Positions 1 through 6,848 of a stretch of 7,751 nt of DNA are shown piece by piece (within the stretch, counting starts at the first letter, position 1; each line of letters opens with the position of its first letter). A program made the translations under genes and the position numbers. The DNA comes from an uncultured Treponema sp. (GTDB lineage: Bacteria; Spirochaetota; Spirochaetia; Treponematales; Treponemataceae): contig CAMWPF010000060.1 of NCBI GenBank assembly GCA_947176045.1, positions 1 to 7,751 of the forward strand. Direction: 5' to 3'. Under the pieces are notes generated by a model, which saw nothing but the letters and a program-made list of their open reading frames with translations, was not told where the DNA came from and did not search any database.

Positions 1-553
1 GCTTTCCGTCGTAACGCGGAAGAATTCCGTAACCGAGGCGTCCGCAGAAAACGCACGCCGCATGGCGGACGTCCAGAAAGCCATTCTTGACGCCGGCATC
101 CCGGAAGAATCATGGTCCACGTCGAACTACACCATCTATCAGGAAAATTCGTATGTGAACGGAAGGAGCGTTCCCGGCGACTACCGGGTTTCGAATATGC
201 TGACCGTCGTCCTCAAGGACGTAACGAAGGCCGGAAGCGTCATCGACGCCGCCATCGCCGCCGGAGCGAACGAACTGACGTCGTTGTCGTTCAGCGTTTC
301 CGACACGTCCGAAGCGGAAGACCAGGCGCGCGTCCTTGCCGTCGAACAGGCGCGGCACGCCGCGGAAATCCTCGCAGAATCAGGCGGCGCCCGGCTCGGA
401 CGGCTCCTCTCAATTTCCGAAGAAAGCTACAGCCAGCCGGCGTTGCAGAGCAACCGGCTGCTCACCGCAGGATACGCCGATGGAGGAACGCCGGTCACGG
501 CGGGAAAAAGCACGGTCACCGTCACCGTCCGCGCAACCTTCGCGCTCCGCTGA
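1..553 (+). CDS. SIMPL-domain (DUF541) envelope protein, C-terminal part, 5' truncated
   Basis: The reading frame is open from base 2 to the TGA at 551-553, giving 183 visible residues; the start and any signal peptide lie left of the window. The ATG at 62 is internal, because the 20 residues before it (ending AENARRMADV) belong to the same domain. Family features seen: the 'NARRM..VQKAILDAGIPEE' helix followed by 'STSNYTIYQ', the 'YRVSNMLTVVLKD' strand, 'AGSVIDAAIAAGANEL', a long helix 'QARVLAVEQARHAAEILAE' followed by 'GARLGRLLSISEE', and a final beta strand (STVTVTVRATFALR) ending at the C-terminus as in other members. SIMPL proteins are usually secreted to the periplasm or envelope; bacterial members such as YggE have been linked to oxidative-stress resistance, but no enzymatic activity is established. 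The gene converges on the giant coiled-coil gene with a 6-bp gap. Domain assignment is firm; function is not. Confidence 0.88.
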   Translation, partial: LSVVTRKNSVTEASAENARRMADVQKAILDAGIPEESWSTSNYTIYQENSYVNGRSVPGDYRVSNMLTVVLKDVTKAGSVIDAAIAAGANELTSLSFSVSDTSEAEDQARVLAVEQARHAAEILAESGGARLGRLLSISEESYSQPALQSNRLLTAGYADGGTPVTAGKSTVTVTVRATFALR

Positions 554-554
554 T

Positions 555-605
555 CCGCATCACTCCGGCAGTTCCAGAAGCAGGTCGATTTCCGCCGGAG
601 TGCGG
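555..605. repeat. Inverted repeat at the convergent gene ends
   Basis: CACTCCGGC at 561-569 is perfectly complementary to GCCGGAGTG at 594-602. The stem extends by three pairs (555-557 with 603-605) across a 3-nt bulge, with a 24-nt loop. It begins in the 6-bp gap and runs into the 3' end of the coiled-coil gene. No T-run follows on either strand, so it is not a canonical intrinsic terminator. It could still mark transcript ends for both genes, or be a by-product of repeated Pro-Ala-Glu and Leu-Pro-Glu codons. Confidence 0.4.
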
Positions 606-3600
606 TGCAGCCGTTTCGCAATTTCTTGGACAGACCAGCCCTGCCGCTTCAAGTTGCGGATGACGTCGCGTTCCGCCGGAGTGAGGCGCGCGTCTCCCTG
701 CGGCGGGGCTTTTTCCACTTCATTCCGCGACAGGATCTGCATTTGGTTGAATTTCGCGTCGATGCGCGCGTCAAGCTCCTGCAAGCGCTGCTCGCTCCGC
801 GCGATTCCCTGCCGTGTCGAATTGATGGCCTCCATCCGCTTGTCCGTCTCGTCGAACACCTGGTACAAATTCGACAGCTTCGCAACCGCGTCTCCGATTT
901 TCGGACCGTTCTTCAAAAGCTCGTCAACTTGGTTCTGCACGTCGCGGATTTCCGCCGGAAGCGTCTCCGTCTGCCGCGCGCACAGCTTGATTCTGTCCTC
1001 CAACGCCTTGAGGTTCTCGAAGGACGCGTCCACATCCTTGCAGACCCGGTCGATCACCTCGTTCTTCTGCTCCAGCCGGTCGTAGCGCCCCGCAATGGAC
1101 GCAAGCGATTCCTGGAAGTCCCGCACGGTTACTTCCATCCGCTGAAGCTCGTCGTACGTCGTGTTCAAGCCGCGGATCTTCTCATCGATGGTGCCGGACA
1201 GCGAGATCATCTTCTCGTACTTCTGGGCGATGGAATCCACGCGCCCCTTTTCTGACTCGAACTCCTCCACCTGCGCCTCAGCCTCGTCCTTGAGGCGGCA
1301 GATCTGGCTGTACTGCGCCGTCAGCGTCGCCGCGACAGTCTTATACGATTCAATCCGCTGGAAGTCGTCCTCAAGCCCGTTGATTTTTTCGTCCAGCTGC
1401 TTCTTCATCTGATCAGCCTTGTCGTAAATGGACATTTGGGAGCGGATGTTCTGCAATTCCTTGTACAGCTCGCTCATCTGCGCCTGCATCGCGTTGGAAT
1501 CGCCCTGCATCTTCATCACGAACGACATCTGGTCGTTCCGATTCTTTTCAGAAATCGTCTGAATCTCATTGTTCAAGTCGTTGAGCTTCCGCGTCGCGTC
1601 GGCGTTCTGGCTGCGGACGCGCTCCTCTGTGTCATTGAGCATCTGCTCGTACATCTGTTCAAGACGCCCGATGATTTCCTGCGAGCGCGCCTCATATGTG
1701 CCGAGCGCCTGCTGCGCCTGCCCGTCCAGCTCCTCGATCCTGCCTGCCAGCGCCTCGTGCTTCCTGCCGTATTCCTCCGTGAAGGCGCCGACGTTCCGCT
1801 CCAACTCCATCTTTGTATCGGCAAGCTTGCGGTTCGCCACGTCCTGAAACTGCTGGTACTCGTTTTCGATGAAGCTTTCCGTATCCTTCACCTTGTGGTT
1901 CGCAAGCTCCTTCAATCCGTCAAGCTCCCCGGCGAACACGGACTTGGATTCGTCAAGCTGCTGCTTGAGCTGCTCCTTCCATGTCTTGAATTCCCCCAAC
2001 GCGGCGTCGATGGACGCAGACGCGGTGTCCTGCCGCATCTGCACGGCATCCTCGAACGTCCGAAGGTCGTCCGTGAGGTGCGTCTTGATTTTTTCCAGCT
2101 CGTCGGCGAATGTCCGGCGCGCATACTCCGACGTTGATTTCAAATACTCGTCCGACTGCGCGCCCGCGGCGTCCACCTTCGCCTGCATTTCTGAGGAGAA
2201 CGTCGAAAGCAGCGCCTTCATGTCGTCCATTTGCGCCTGCACGGACTCCTGCGTCTGCCGGATGCCTTCCGCGACGCGCGCCGTCTGCTCGTCGTTCCGC
2301 TGCTGGAGCGCCGCCAATTTTTCCTTGAAGTCATTGCTGTAGTTCGACTCCACGGAGCGGCGGGCGGCGATGTATTCGTTCGTGAACGTCGTAATCTTGC
2401 CGTCCAAATCGTTCTTCCACGACGCAAGCTCTTCGTTGATCTTGTCGCCGCGCGTCCGCAGATCCCGGTCGAAGTCTTCTTCGAAGCCGCGGAGCTTTTC
2501 GCTCATGCTGCCGAGGGCGGTCTGCTTCAGCTCCTCGATGTTCCGCTCGATGACCGCAAGCTCCGTTTCCAGCGCGTCGGAATTCTCCTTGACGGACGCC
2601 ACGAACTGTTCATGCTTGCGCTGCTGCTCGTCGGTGAACGTGTCAAAGTCGCTGAGGACGCGGCGGCTGATTTCCTCCATCGCGTCGCGCAGGTTCTTTT
2701 CCAGAAAGTCAACGTCGCTGCCGGAGGCTTCCAGACGGGAAAGCCGGTATTCCAAATCCTTCTTGTACGACGACAGCTTTTCGTCCACGCCCGAAAGCGC
2801 GCGGCTCTCCTGCTGCTCGCAGGCAATTCTGATTGTTTCGGACGACTTTTCAAGCGACGCGGAAAGCTGCACGAGCTTTTCGTTCGCCTGTCCGCGGAAT
2901 TTTTCGATTTCCAGCTCGATCGCCCTGACTTTTTCCGTCAGCCGCGGCTCGATGGAATCGGCGCGAGAAACCGCGGAATCGCACGCGGAGCGGATGCGCG
3001 CCACCGCGTTCTCCGCATTCCGCGACGAATCGTCCACGCTCCGCGTCACGGCGGCAAGCGTTTCGGAAAGCTGCGCCTTCGCCGCCTCAATCTTCTGGCG
3101 GATGAGCGCGTTGTATTTTTCGATGTTCGCCTCGGATTCCCGCCGGAATTTTTCATACGCCGCGCCCTCCTGCTCCTTCGCCTTGTTCATCGCGTCCTGG
3201 AACAGGGCGCCGTACTTATCCTGCATGGAGCTGATCTTTGTGTCCAACGTGCTTTGGGCGGCGGACAGCTTCGCGTCGATTGAGCCGCGGAACGATTCAA
3301 TGTTCCGCTCGCTTGAAGCGACGCCGGACGCAACTTCATCCGCCTTGCCGCGGATTTCCGAAAGCGACGCATCAAGCTCGCGGTGCAGGTCATCAATCTG
3401 GCGGCGGTACTGATCGCCGAGCGAATTGATCTTTTCCATTATTTCCGCGTTGACGCCGCCCTCTTTCTCACTGTACAGCCTGCCGACCGCTTCAATTTGG
3501 GCGGACAAATCCGCCGTCGCAGAAGCATATTTGCGGTTCAAATCATTGTAGGCGGAATCCAGCTTTTCAGACATATCGGAGATGCGTCCGGAATTCTCGT

Positions 3601-6600
3601 TGTCGATTTCCAGCAGCCTTCCTGAATATTCATCCCGAATTTCAGCAAAACGCGCGTCATAGGAACGCTTCAAGGAATCAAGCCGCTCGTTGTAAATCGC
3701 GGAAAAATTGTCTATCTGAAGGCGGTACTTTTCGTCAAACGCGGCGGCGGCGTCCGCCTCCTTTTGGTGCAGCTGCGAATATGCATCGTCAAAATGCTGC
3801 CTCAGCTCCTGAAGCCGGCCCGTGTTCGCGCCCTCGATTTCGGAAAGCTTCCGCTCATAGCTTTCCGTAACCGATGCAACTGCATCGGTGTACTGCGCGT
3901 CCAGTTCCGCCAGCTGCTGGCGGTGCTTCTCTTCAAACGCGCCTGCAACATCGTCGCCCTTCCGGCCAAGCTGCGCATACGCGTCGTCGAAGCGCTTTTC
4001 CAACGATTGGATCCTGCCGGCGTTCTCCGACTCCACTTCGGAAATACGCCTGCCGCACTTTTCCTCGACGGACGAAAGCGACTGCTCGTGCCGTTTGTCC
4101 AATTCCGCAATTTCCCGGCTGTACTGTTCGCCAAGCTCGCCGATTTTCTGCATGATTTCCGAATTGACGCCGCCTTCCCTTTCATTGTACAGCCGCTCGA
4201 CCGCCTCAATCTGCGAAGACAGCTCCGTCGTCGCGGCAGCATACCGCTGGTTCAACTCGTCATACACTGAATCGTATCTGCCGGACAGCTCGGAAACTTT
4301 GTCCGCCGTTCCAGACTCGATTTCCGAAAGGCGCGTGTCATAGCGGTTTTTCAAGAAATCCAGCCGGTTGTCATAGTCCGCGGAAAAATCCGCAATCCGC
4401 CCCTTGTACTGTTCGTCCGCAGAGGCAAGCCGCTCCTGCAAATCGGAAATGCAGGCGTTGCTTTTATCCACCGCCGATTCATACAGCTGGCGGCTCCTAT
4501 CGGTCGTTTCCGCAATATTCCGCCGGATTTCCGCAACCTTGCCTTCATTCTCGTCGTCCACAGAGGACAGCTCATCGACATACTTGTCATAAATCGCCTT
4601 CGCCTCCGTCTCGAACTGGCCGCGGAGCGCCTCAATCTGCCGCGTGCAGTTTTCTTCCATGACGGCGATCCGTTGGGAAATCTCGGAATTGATGCCGCCC
4701 TCCCGTTCGTCGTACAGCTTTTTGACAGCCTCAATCTGCAACGTCATGTCGGACGTCGCGGAAGCGTACTTTTCGTCCAGCTCTCCATACGCCGCATCAT
4801 ACCGCTCCGCAATGTCGGAAATGCGCGCGCTGTTCTTGCCGTCGATTTCAACCAGCCGTTCCGTATATTCCTTTTTAATTTCATCGAAGCGCGAGTCGTA
4901 GGCGCTTTTCAGCGCGGCGAGCCGTCCGTCATAGTCCTCGGCGAGAGACTCCATTTCCGCGCGGTACTTCTCATCGAACGCGCGGGCGGCGGACGCCTCC
5001 TTTTCATTCAGCGACGCATACGCCTCGTCGAACCGCTTCTCCAAGTCAGAAAGGCGCGAATCATAGTCGCCCTTCAGCGCGGCAATCCGTCCGTCGTAGC
5101 TTTCGGCAAGAGACTCTATCTCCGCGCGGTACTTCTCATCGAACGCGCGGGCGGCGGACGCCTCCTTTTCATTCAGCGACGCGTATGCCTCGTCGAACCG
5201 CTTCTCCAAGTCGATGATGCGTCCGCCGTTCCTGCCTTCGATTTCTGAAATGCGCGCGTCGCATTCTTCGGTGACAGACTGCACCGTCTGGCTGTACTTT
5301 TCGCCAAGCTCCGCAACATCCTTGCGGCATTTTTCCTCCGCCGCGGCGAGCCGCTGCTGCAAATCCATCACGCGCTCGTTGTTCTTGCTGACCGCCGCCT
5401 CATACAAAAGGCGGCTTTTTTCGTTCGTGGCGGCAATCCGCTGCTGAATTTCGGCGAGGCGGCCGTCATTCTTCCCGTCCACAGTCAAAAGCTGCTGCGT
5501 GTACTTTTCATGGACGGAAGCGACCAGCTGGTCGTACTTCTGCTGCAGCGCCGCAAGCGCCTGATCGAATTTCTGCCCTTGCGAGGCGACCTGCTGCCTG
5601 CCTTTTTCGTCCGCCGCGGCAATCTTGTTCTGCAATTCCAAAAGGCGCGTGTCGCTTTTTCCGCCGACGGCGTCCATCTGCTTGTTGTGCTTTTCGTGCA
5701 GGGCGGCAAGCTTTTCATCATACTTCGCAGAAAAGTCGTTGACATGCTGGTTGTAGCGCGCGTCCAAGTCCGCAAGATTCTTCTTGATGTTCGCGACGAC
5801 TGTTCCCACCGACTCTTTATACGACGCGGTTACTTGCGCCGTCTTCTGCGCAATTTCAGCGTCCAGCTCGTCCGCCCGCTGCTTGTATGTCGCAGACAAA
5901 TCGGCGTACAGCTGCGCGTACTTCCTGTCGAATTCGACAATCCGCGTCTCCGCCTCCGCGCCGGCGCTTTCCGCGTGTTCCTTGATGAGCATCTTTATAG
6001 AAGCGATCTTTTCTTCCAGATGATTTTCCAACGCCGCGGCCTGCGCGTTCGTGTCCTTGGTGAATGCGTCGCTGCGCTGCTTGACCTGCGCGCTCAGCCG
6101 CTTGAACGCATCGTCCTCAAGTTCGGCCGCCTTCTCAGAGGCAGTTGCATAGATTCCAGAAATTTCCTGCCGGAATTTGTCGAATGATTTCTTCGCGTCC
6201 GCCTCGATTCCCGCAAGCTCCGCCTTCAGCTTCTGCCCGCGCGTGTCATATTCCGAAAGCAGCCGCGTTCCGACCGCCTTGAGCTGGTCGCCGTTCTTCT
6301 GGGCAAAGTCCGCGGAAATGTGCGGAATGCGCTTTTCGATGCCGTCAAGCTCCTTCTGCTGGGACTCAATGCGCGAATTGATCTTTTCAACAACCGCCGA
6401 TTCCGCCTTCAGCCCGTCAAGATTCTCTTCGACCTTTGCCGTCATTTCCATCAATTCAGCGAGCAGAGAATCGTAAGCGGAAAGCCGTTCCTCAATAGTG
6501 CTGATGGAATCGGAATCCTTCTGAAGATGCTTTGTCATTTCCGTAAAATCTTCAATCTGCTTCTCCAGCCGTTTGACAGTCGCAACGGCGTGCATCTGCA

Positions 6601-6793
6601 TGGCGTCCACTTCCGTGCGCGCGGCAACAAGCTTCGCGTTCTGCTCCTCGAAGAACGTGTTGAATTCAGACAACCGCCTGTCCGCGTACTTCCGGACTTT
6701 TTCCATAGAATTGGAATTCTTTGCAGATATATGCGAAAAATACGAAACAGCAGCGGCAATGAGCGCGGCAACAAGAATCGTTATCACTGTCAT
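560..6793 (-). CDS. Giant membrane-anchored coiled-coil protein (SpiroCoCo-like)
   Basis: This gene encodes 2077 residues. Residues 3-19 (VITILVAALIAAAVSYF) form one hydrophobic segment, followed by a basic stretch (residues 25-40, K/R-rich). By the positive-inside rule the rest should be cytoplasmic, the same topology as EzrA. Residues about 20-2025 are Glu/Lys/Ala/Asp/Gln-rich, almost free of Pro, and predicted coiled coil. Residues 347-1129 show an 11-residue periodicity with Tyr/Phe, and contain duplicated modules: a 55-residue tandem pair, three 67-residue EREGG modules and a further 67-residue pair. Residues about 1140-2025 are less repetitive. A Pro-containing linker (2029-2036) leads to a helix-turn-helix-like tail (2037-2077). 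The start is the ATG at 6793, preceded by a weak GGGTGGGG Shine-Dalgarno with 7 nt spacing. I recall this architecture as the spirochaete 'SpiroCoCo' family; the name is from memory. No ATPase, Walker or catalytic motif is visible, so it is not SMC/Rad50. A membrane-tethered cytoplasmic scaffold role is inference. Confidence 0.93.
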   Translation of the reverse strand: MTVITILVAALIAAAVSYFSHISAKNSNSMEKVRKYADRRLSEFNTFFEEQNAKLVAARTEVDAMQMHAVATVKRLEKQIEDFTEMTKHLQKDSDSISTIEERLSAYDSLLAELMEMTAKVEENLDGLKAESAVVEKINSRIESQQKELDGIEKRIPHISADFAQKNGDQLKAVGTRLLSEYDTRGQKLKAELAGIEADAKKSFDKFRQEISGIYATASEKAAELEDDAFKRLSAQVKQRSDAFTKDTNAQAAALENHLEEKIASIKMLIKEHAESAGAEAETRIVEFDRKYAQLYADLSATYKQRADELDAEIAQKTAQVTASYKESVGTVVANIKKNLADLDARYNQHVNDFSAKYDEKLAALHEKHNKQMDAVGGKSDTRLLELQNKIAAADEKGRQQVASQGQKFDQALAALQQKYDQLVASVHEKYTQQLLTVDGKNDGRLAEIQQRIAATNEKSRLLYEAAVSKNNERVMDLQQRLAAAEEKCRKDVAELGEKYSQTVQSVTEECDARISEIEGRNGGRIIDLEKRFDEAYASLNEKEASAARAFDEKYRAEIESLAESYDGRIAALKGDYDSRLSDLEKRFDEAYASLNEKEASAARAFDEKYRAEMESLAEDYDGRLAALKSAYDSRFDEIKKEYTERLVEIDGKNSARISDIAERYDAAYGELDEKYASATSDMTLQIEAVKKLYDEREGGINSEISQRIAVMEENCTRQIEALRGQFETEAKAIYDKYVDELSSVDDENEGKVAEIRRNIAETTDRSRQLYESAVDKSNACISDLQERLASADEQYKGRIADFSADYDNRLDFLKNRYDTRLSEIESGTADKVSELSGRYDSVYDELNQRYAAATTELSSQIEAVERLYNEREGGVNSEIMQKIGELGEQYSREIAELDKRHEQSLSSVEEKCGRRISEVESENAGRIQSLEKRFDDAYAQLGRKGDDVAGAFEEKHRQQLAELDAQYTDAVASVTESYERKLSEIEGANTGRLQELRQHFDDAYSQLHQKEADAAAAFDEKYRLQIDNFSAIYNERLDSLKRSYDARFAEIRDEYSGRLLEIDNENSGRISDMSEKLDSAYNDLNRKYASATADLSAQIEAVGRLYSEKEGGVNAEIMEKINSLGDQYRRQIDDLHRELDASLSEIRGKADEVASGVASSERNIESFRGSIDAKLSAAQSTLDTKISSMQDKYGALFQDAMNKAKEQEGAAYEKFRRESEANIEKYNALIRQKIEAAKAQLSETLAAVTRSVDDSSRNAENAVARIRSACDSAVSRADSIEPRLTEKVRAIELEIEKFRGQANEKLVQLSASLEKSSETIRIACEQQESRALSGVDEKLSSYKKDLEYRLSRLEASGSDVDFLEKNLRDAMEEISRRVLSDFDTFTDEQQRKHEQFVASVKENSDALETELAVIERNIEELKQTALGSMSEKLRGFEEDFDRDLRTRGDKINEELASWKNDLDGKITTFTNEYIAARRSVESNYSNDFKEKLAALQQRNDEQTARVAEGIRQTQESVQAQMDDMKALLSTFSSEMQAKVDAAGAQSDEYLKSTSEYARRTFADELEKIKTHLTDDLRTFEDAVQMRQDTASASIDAALGEFKTWKEQLKQQLDESKSVFAGELDGLKELANHKVKDTESFIENEYQQFQDVANRKLADTKMELERNVGAFTEEYGRKHEALAGRIEELDGQAQQALGTYEARSQEIIGRLEQMYEQMLNDTEERVRSQNADATRKLNDLNNEIQTISEKNRNDQMSFVMKMQGDSNAMQAQMSELYKELQNIRSQMSIYDKADQMKKQLDEKINGLEDDFQRIESYKTVAATLTAQYSQICRLKDEAEAQVEEFESEKGRVDSIAQKYEKMISLSGTIDEKIRGLNTTYDELQRMEVTVRDFQESLASIAGRYDRLEQKNEVIDRVCKDVDASFENLKALEDRIKLCARQTETLPAEIRDVQNQVDELLKNGPKIGDAVAKLSNLYQVFDETDKRMEAINSTRQGIARSEQRLQELDARIDAKFNQMQILSRNEVEKAPPQGDARLTPAERDVIRNLKRQGWSVQEIAKRLHRTPAEIDLLLELPE
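563..685 (-). other. C-terminal helix-turn-helix-like domain of the coiled-coil protein
   Basis: Residues 2037-2077 start with LTPAERDVIRNLKRQG, continue with WSVQEIAKRLHRTPAEI and end in LLLELPE. The pattern of a helix, a Gly turn, 'S..EIA..L..T..EI' and a last helix resembles compact helix-turn-helix folds (sigma region 4 or LuxR type) and short C-terminal domains of other bacterial membrane-anchored coiled-coil proteins. It follows a Pro-rich linker, so it is probably an independently folded module. Similarity to DNA-binding folds is seen in the sequence; binding of DNA is not shown, and a protein-protein role is equally possible. Confidence 0.6.
3428..3628 (-). repeat. 67-residue EREGG module, copy 3
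   Basis: Residues 1056-1122, from YSGRLLEIDNENSGRI to LYSEKEGGVNAEIMEKI. It aligns without gaps to residues 643-709 and 818-884. It is the last copy, and beyond it the Tyr lattice fades. Confidence 0.8.
4142..4342 (-). repeat. 67-residue EREGG module, copy 2
   Basis: Residues 818-884, from YDTRLSEIESGTADKV to LYNEREGGVNSEIMQKI. It is gap-free against copies 1 and 3. The central Asn of the E-I-x-x-x-N motif is replaced by Thr (residue 829) in this copy. Confidence 0.8.
4373..4573 (-). repeat. 67-residue 'NIAETTDRSRQLYESAV' module, copy 2
   Basis: Residues 741-807. It aligns without gaps, at an offset of 307 residues, to residues 434-500: 'VDDENEGKVAEIRRNIAETT' against 'VDGKNDGRLAEIQQRIAATN', then 'SRQLYESAVDKSN' against 'SRLLYEAAVSKNN', then 'DLQERLASADE' against 'DLQQRLAAAEE'. 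Confidence 0.75.
4667..4867 (-). repeat. 67-residue EREGG module, copy 1
   Basis: Residues 643-709, from YTERLVEIDGKNSARI to LYDEREGGINSEISQRI. The shared core is 'QIEAV..LY.E.EGG.N.EI', the only Gly-Gly in the lattice that recurs in all three copies. Confidence 0.8.
4871..5035 (-). repeat. 55-residue tandem repeat, second unit
   Basis: Residues 587-641. It begins RFDEAYASLNEKEASAARAF, like the preceding unit, and the first 27 residues of the two units are identical. The unit length is 165 bp, that is 5 x 11 residues. Confidence 0.9.
5036..5200 (-). repeat. 55-residue tandem repeat, first unit
   Basis: Residues 532-586, directly abutting the second unit. At DNA level 5121-5212 matches 4956-5047 with two mismatches in 92 bp (positions 5183 and 5186), including 62 bp of perfect identity (5121-5182). 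More diverged relatives start at residues 934 and 1000, 66 residues (6 x 11) apart. Confidence 0.9.
5294..5494 (-). repeat. 67-residue 'RIAATNEKSRLLYEAAV' module, copy 1
   Basis: Residues 434-500, the partner of residues 741-807. The best-conserved part is 'SR.LYE.AV.K.N...DLQ.RLA.A.E'. The duplication implies that a long block, not only single repeats, was copied in the history of the gene. Confidence 0.75.
6735..6787 (-). other. N-terminal transmembrane anchor of the coiled-coil protein
   Basis: Residues 3-19 are uninterrupted hydrophobic or small residues, preceded by only Met-Thr and followed by a His/Lys/Arg-rich stretch. There is no basic n-region and no clear signal-peptidase site, so an uncleaved anchor with the C-terminal side in the cytoplasm is the simplest reading. 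Confidence 0.75.
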
Positions 6794-6800
6794 TTTTATT

Positions 6801-6808
6801 CCCCACCC
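6801..6808 (-). promoter_or_regulatory. Weak Shine-Dalgarno of the coiled-coil gene
   Basis: On the minus strand GGGTGGGG lies 7 nt before the ATG at 6793, separated by AATAAAA. It matches the consensus only loosely but is the only G-rich stretch in an otherwise AT-rich gap, which supports this start. Confidence 0.5.
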
Positions 6809-6815
6809 AACAAAC

Positions 6816-6821
6816 AGTATA
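6816..6821 (-). promoter_or_regulatory. Possible -10 element before the coiled-coil gene
   Basis: TATACT on the minus strand matches TATAAT at five of six bases and sits 22 bp before the start codon, in the AT-rich 55-bp gap (6794-6848) after the hydrolase gene. No recognisable -35 lies 16-18 bp upstream, so this is weak. If real, it would give the giant gene its own promoter inside the putative operon. Confidence 0.22.
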
Positions 6822-6848
6822 AAATGCGATATAAGAAAATCCGTGGTG

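Larger units (their letters stand above)
3407..5755 (-). repeat. Hendecad (11-residue) repeat region of the coiled-coil protein
   Basis: This covers residues 347-1129 of the giant protein. Tyr, Phe or a few other residues recur at exact 11-residue steps: Y500, F533, Y555, Y566, Y577, F588, Y610, Y621, Y632, Y643, Y665, Y676 in one register; Y796, Y807, Y818, Y840, Y851 in another; and Y891, F935, Y968, Y979, F1001, Y1023, Y1034, Y1045, Y1056, Y1089 in a third. The skipped lattice points are mostly Asn, Glu, His or Cys. An 11-residue period over three helical turns (3.67 residues per turn) differs from the 3.5 of heptads. I counted positions by hand from the translation. Confidence 0.8.

Noticed and set aside
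62..64. ATG at 62 as the start of the SIMPL gene
   Set aside because: The frame is open upstream to the window edge and the residues before it belong to the same conserved helix, so the gene is truncated by the window rather than short.
4871..5200. Regularly repeated DNA as a possible CRISPR array or non-coding tandem repeat
   Set aside because: Repeat units abut without spacers, are 165 bp (a multiple of three), and the reading frame runs through them with protein-level conservation.
560..6793. Identity as SMC, Rad50 or the treponemal cytoplasmic filament protein CfpA
   Set aside because: No Walker A, Walker B or ABC signature and no hinge; the N-terminus is a membrane anchor. CfpA as I recall it is much shorter (roughly 700 residues) and not membrane anchored.
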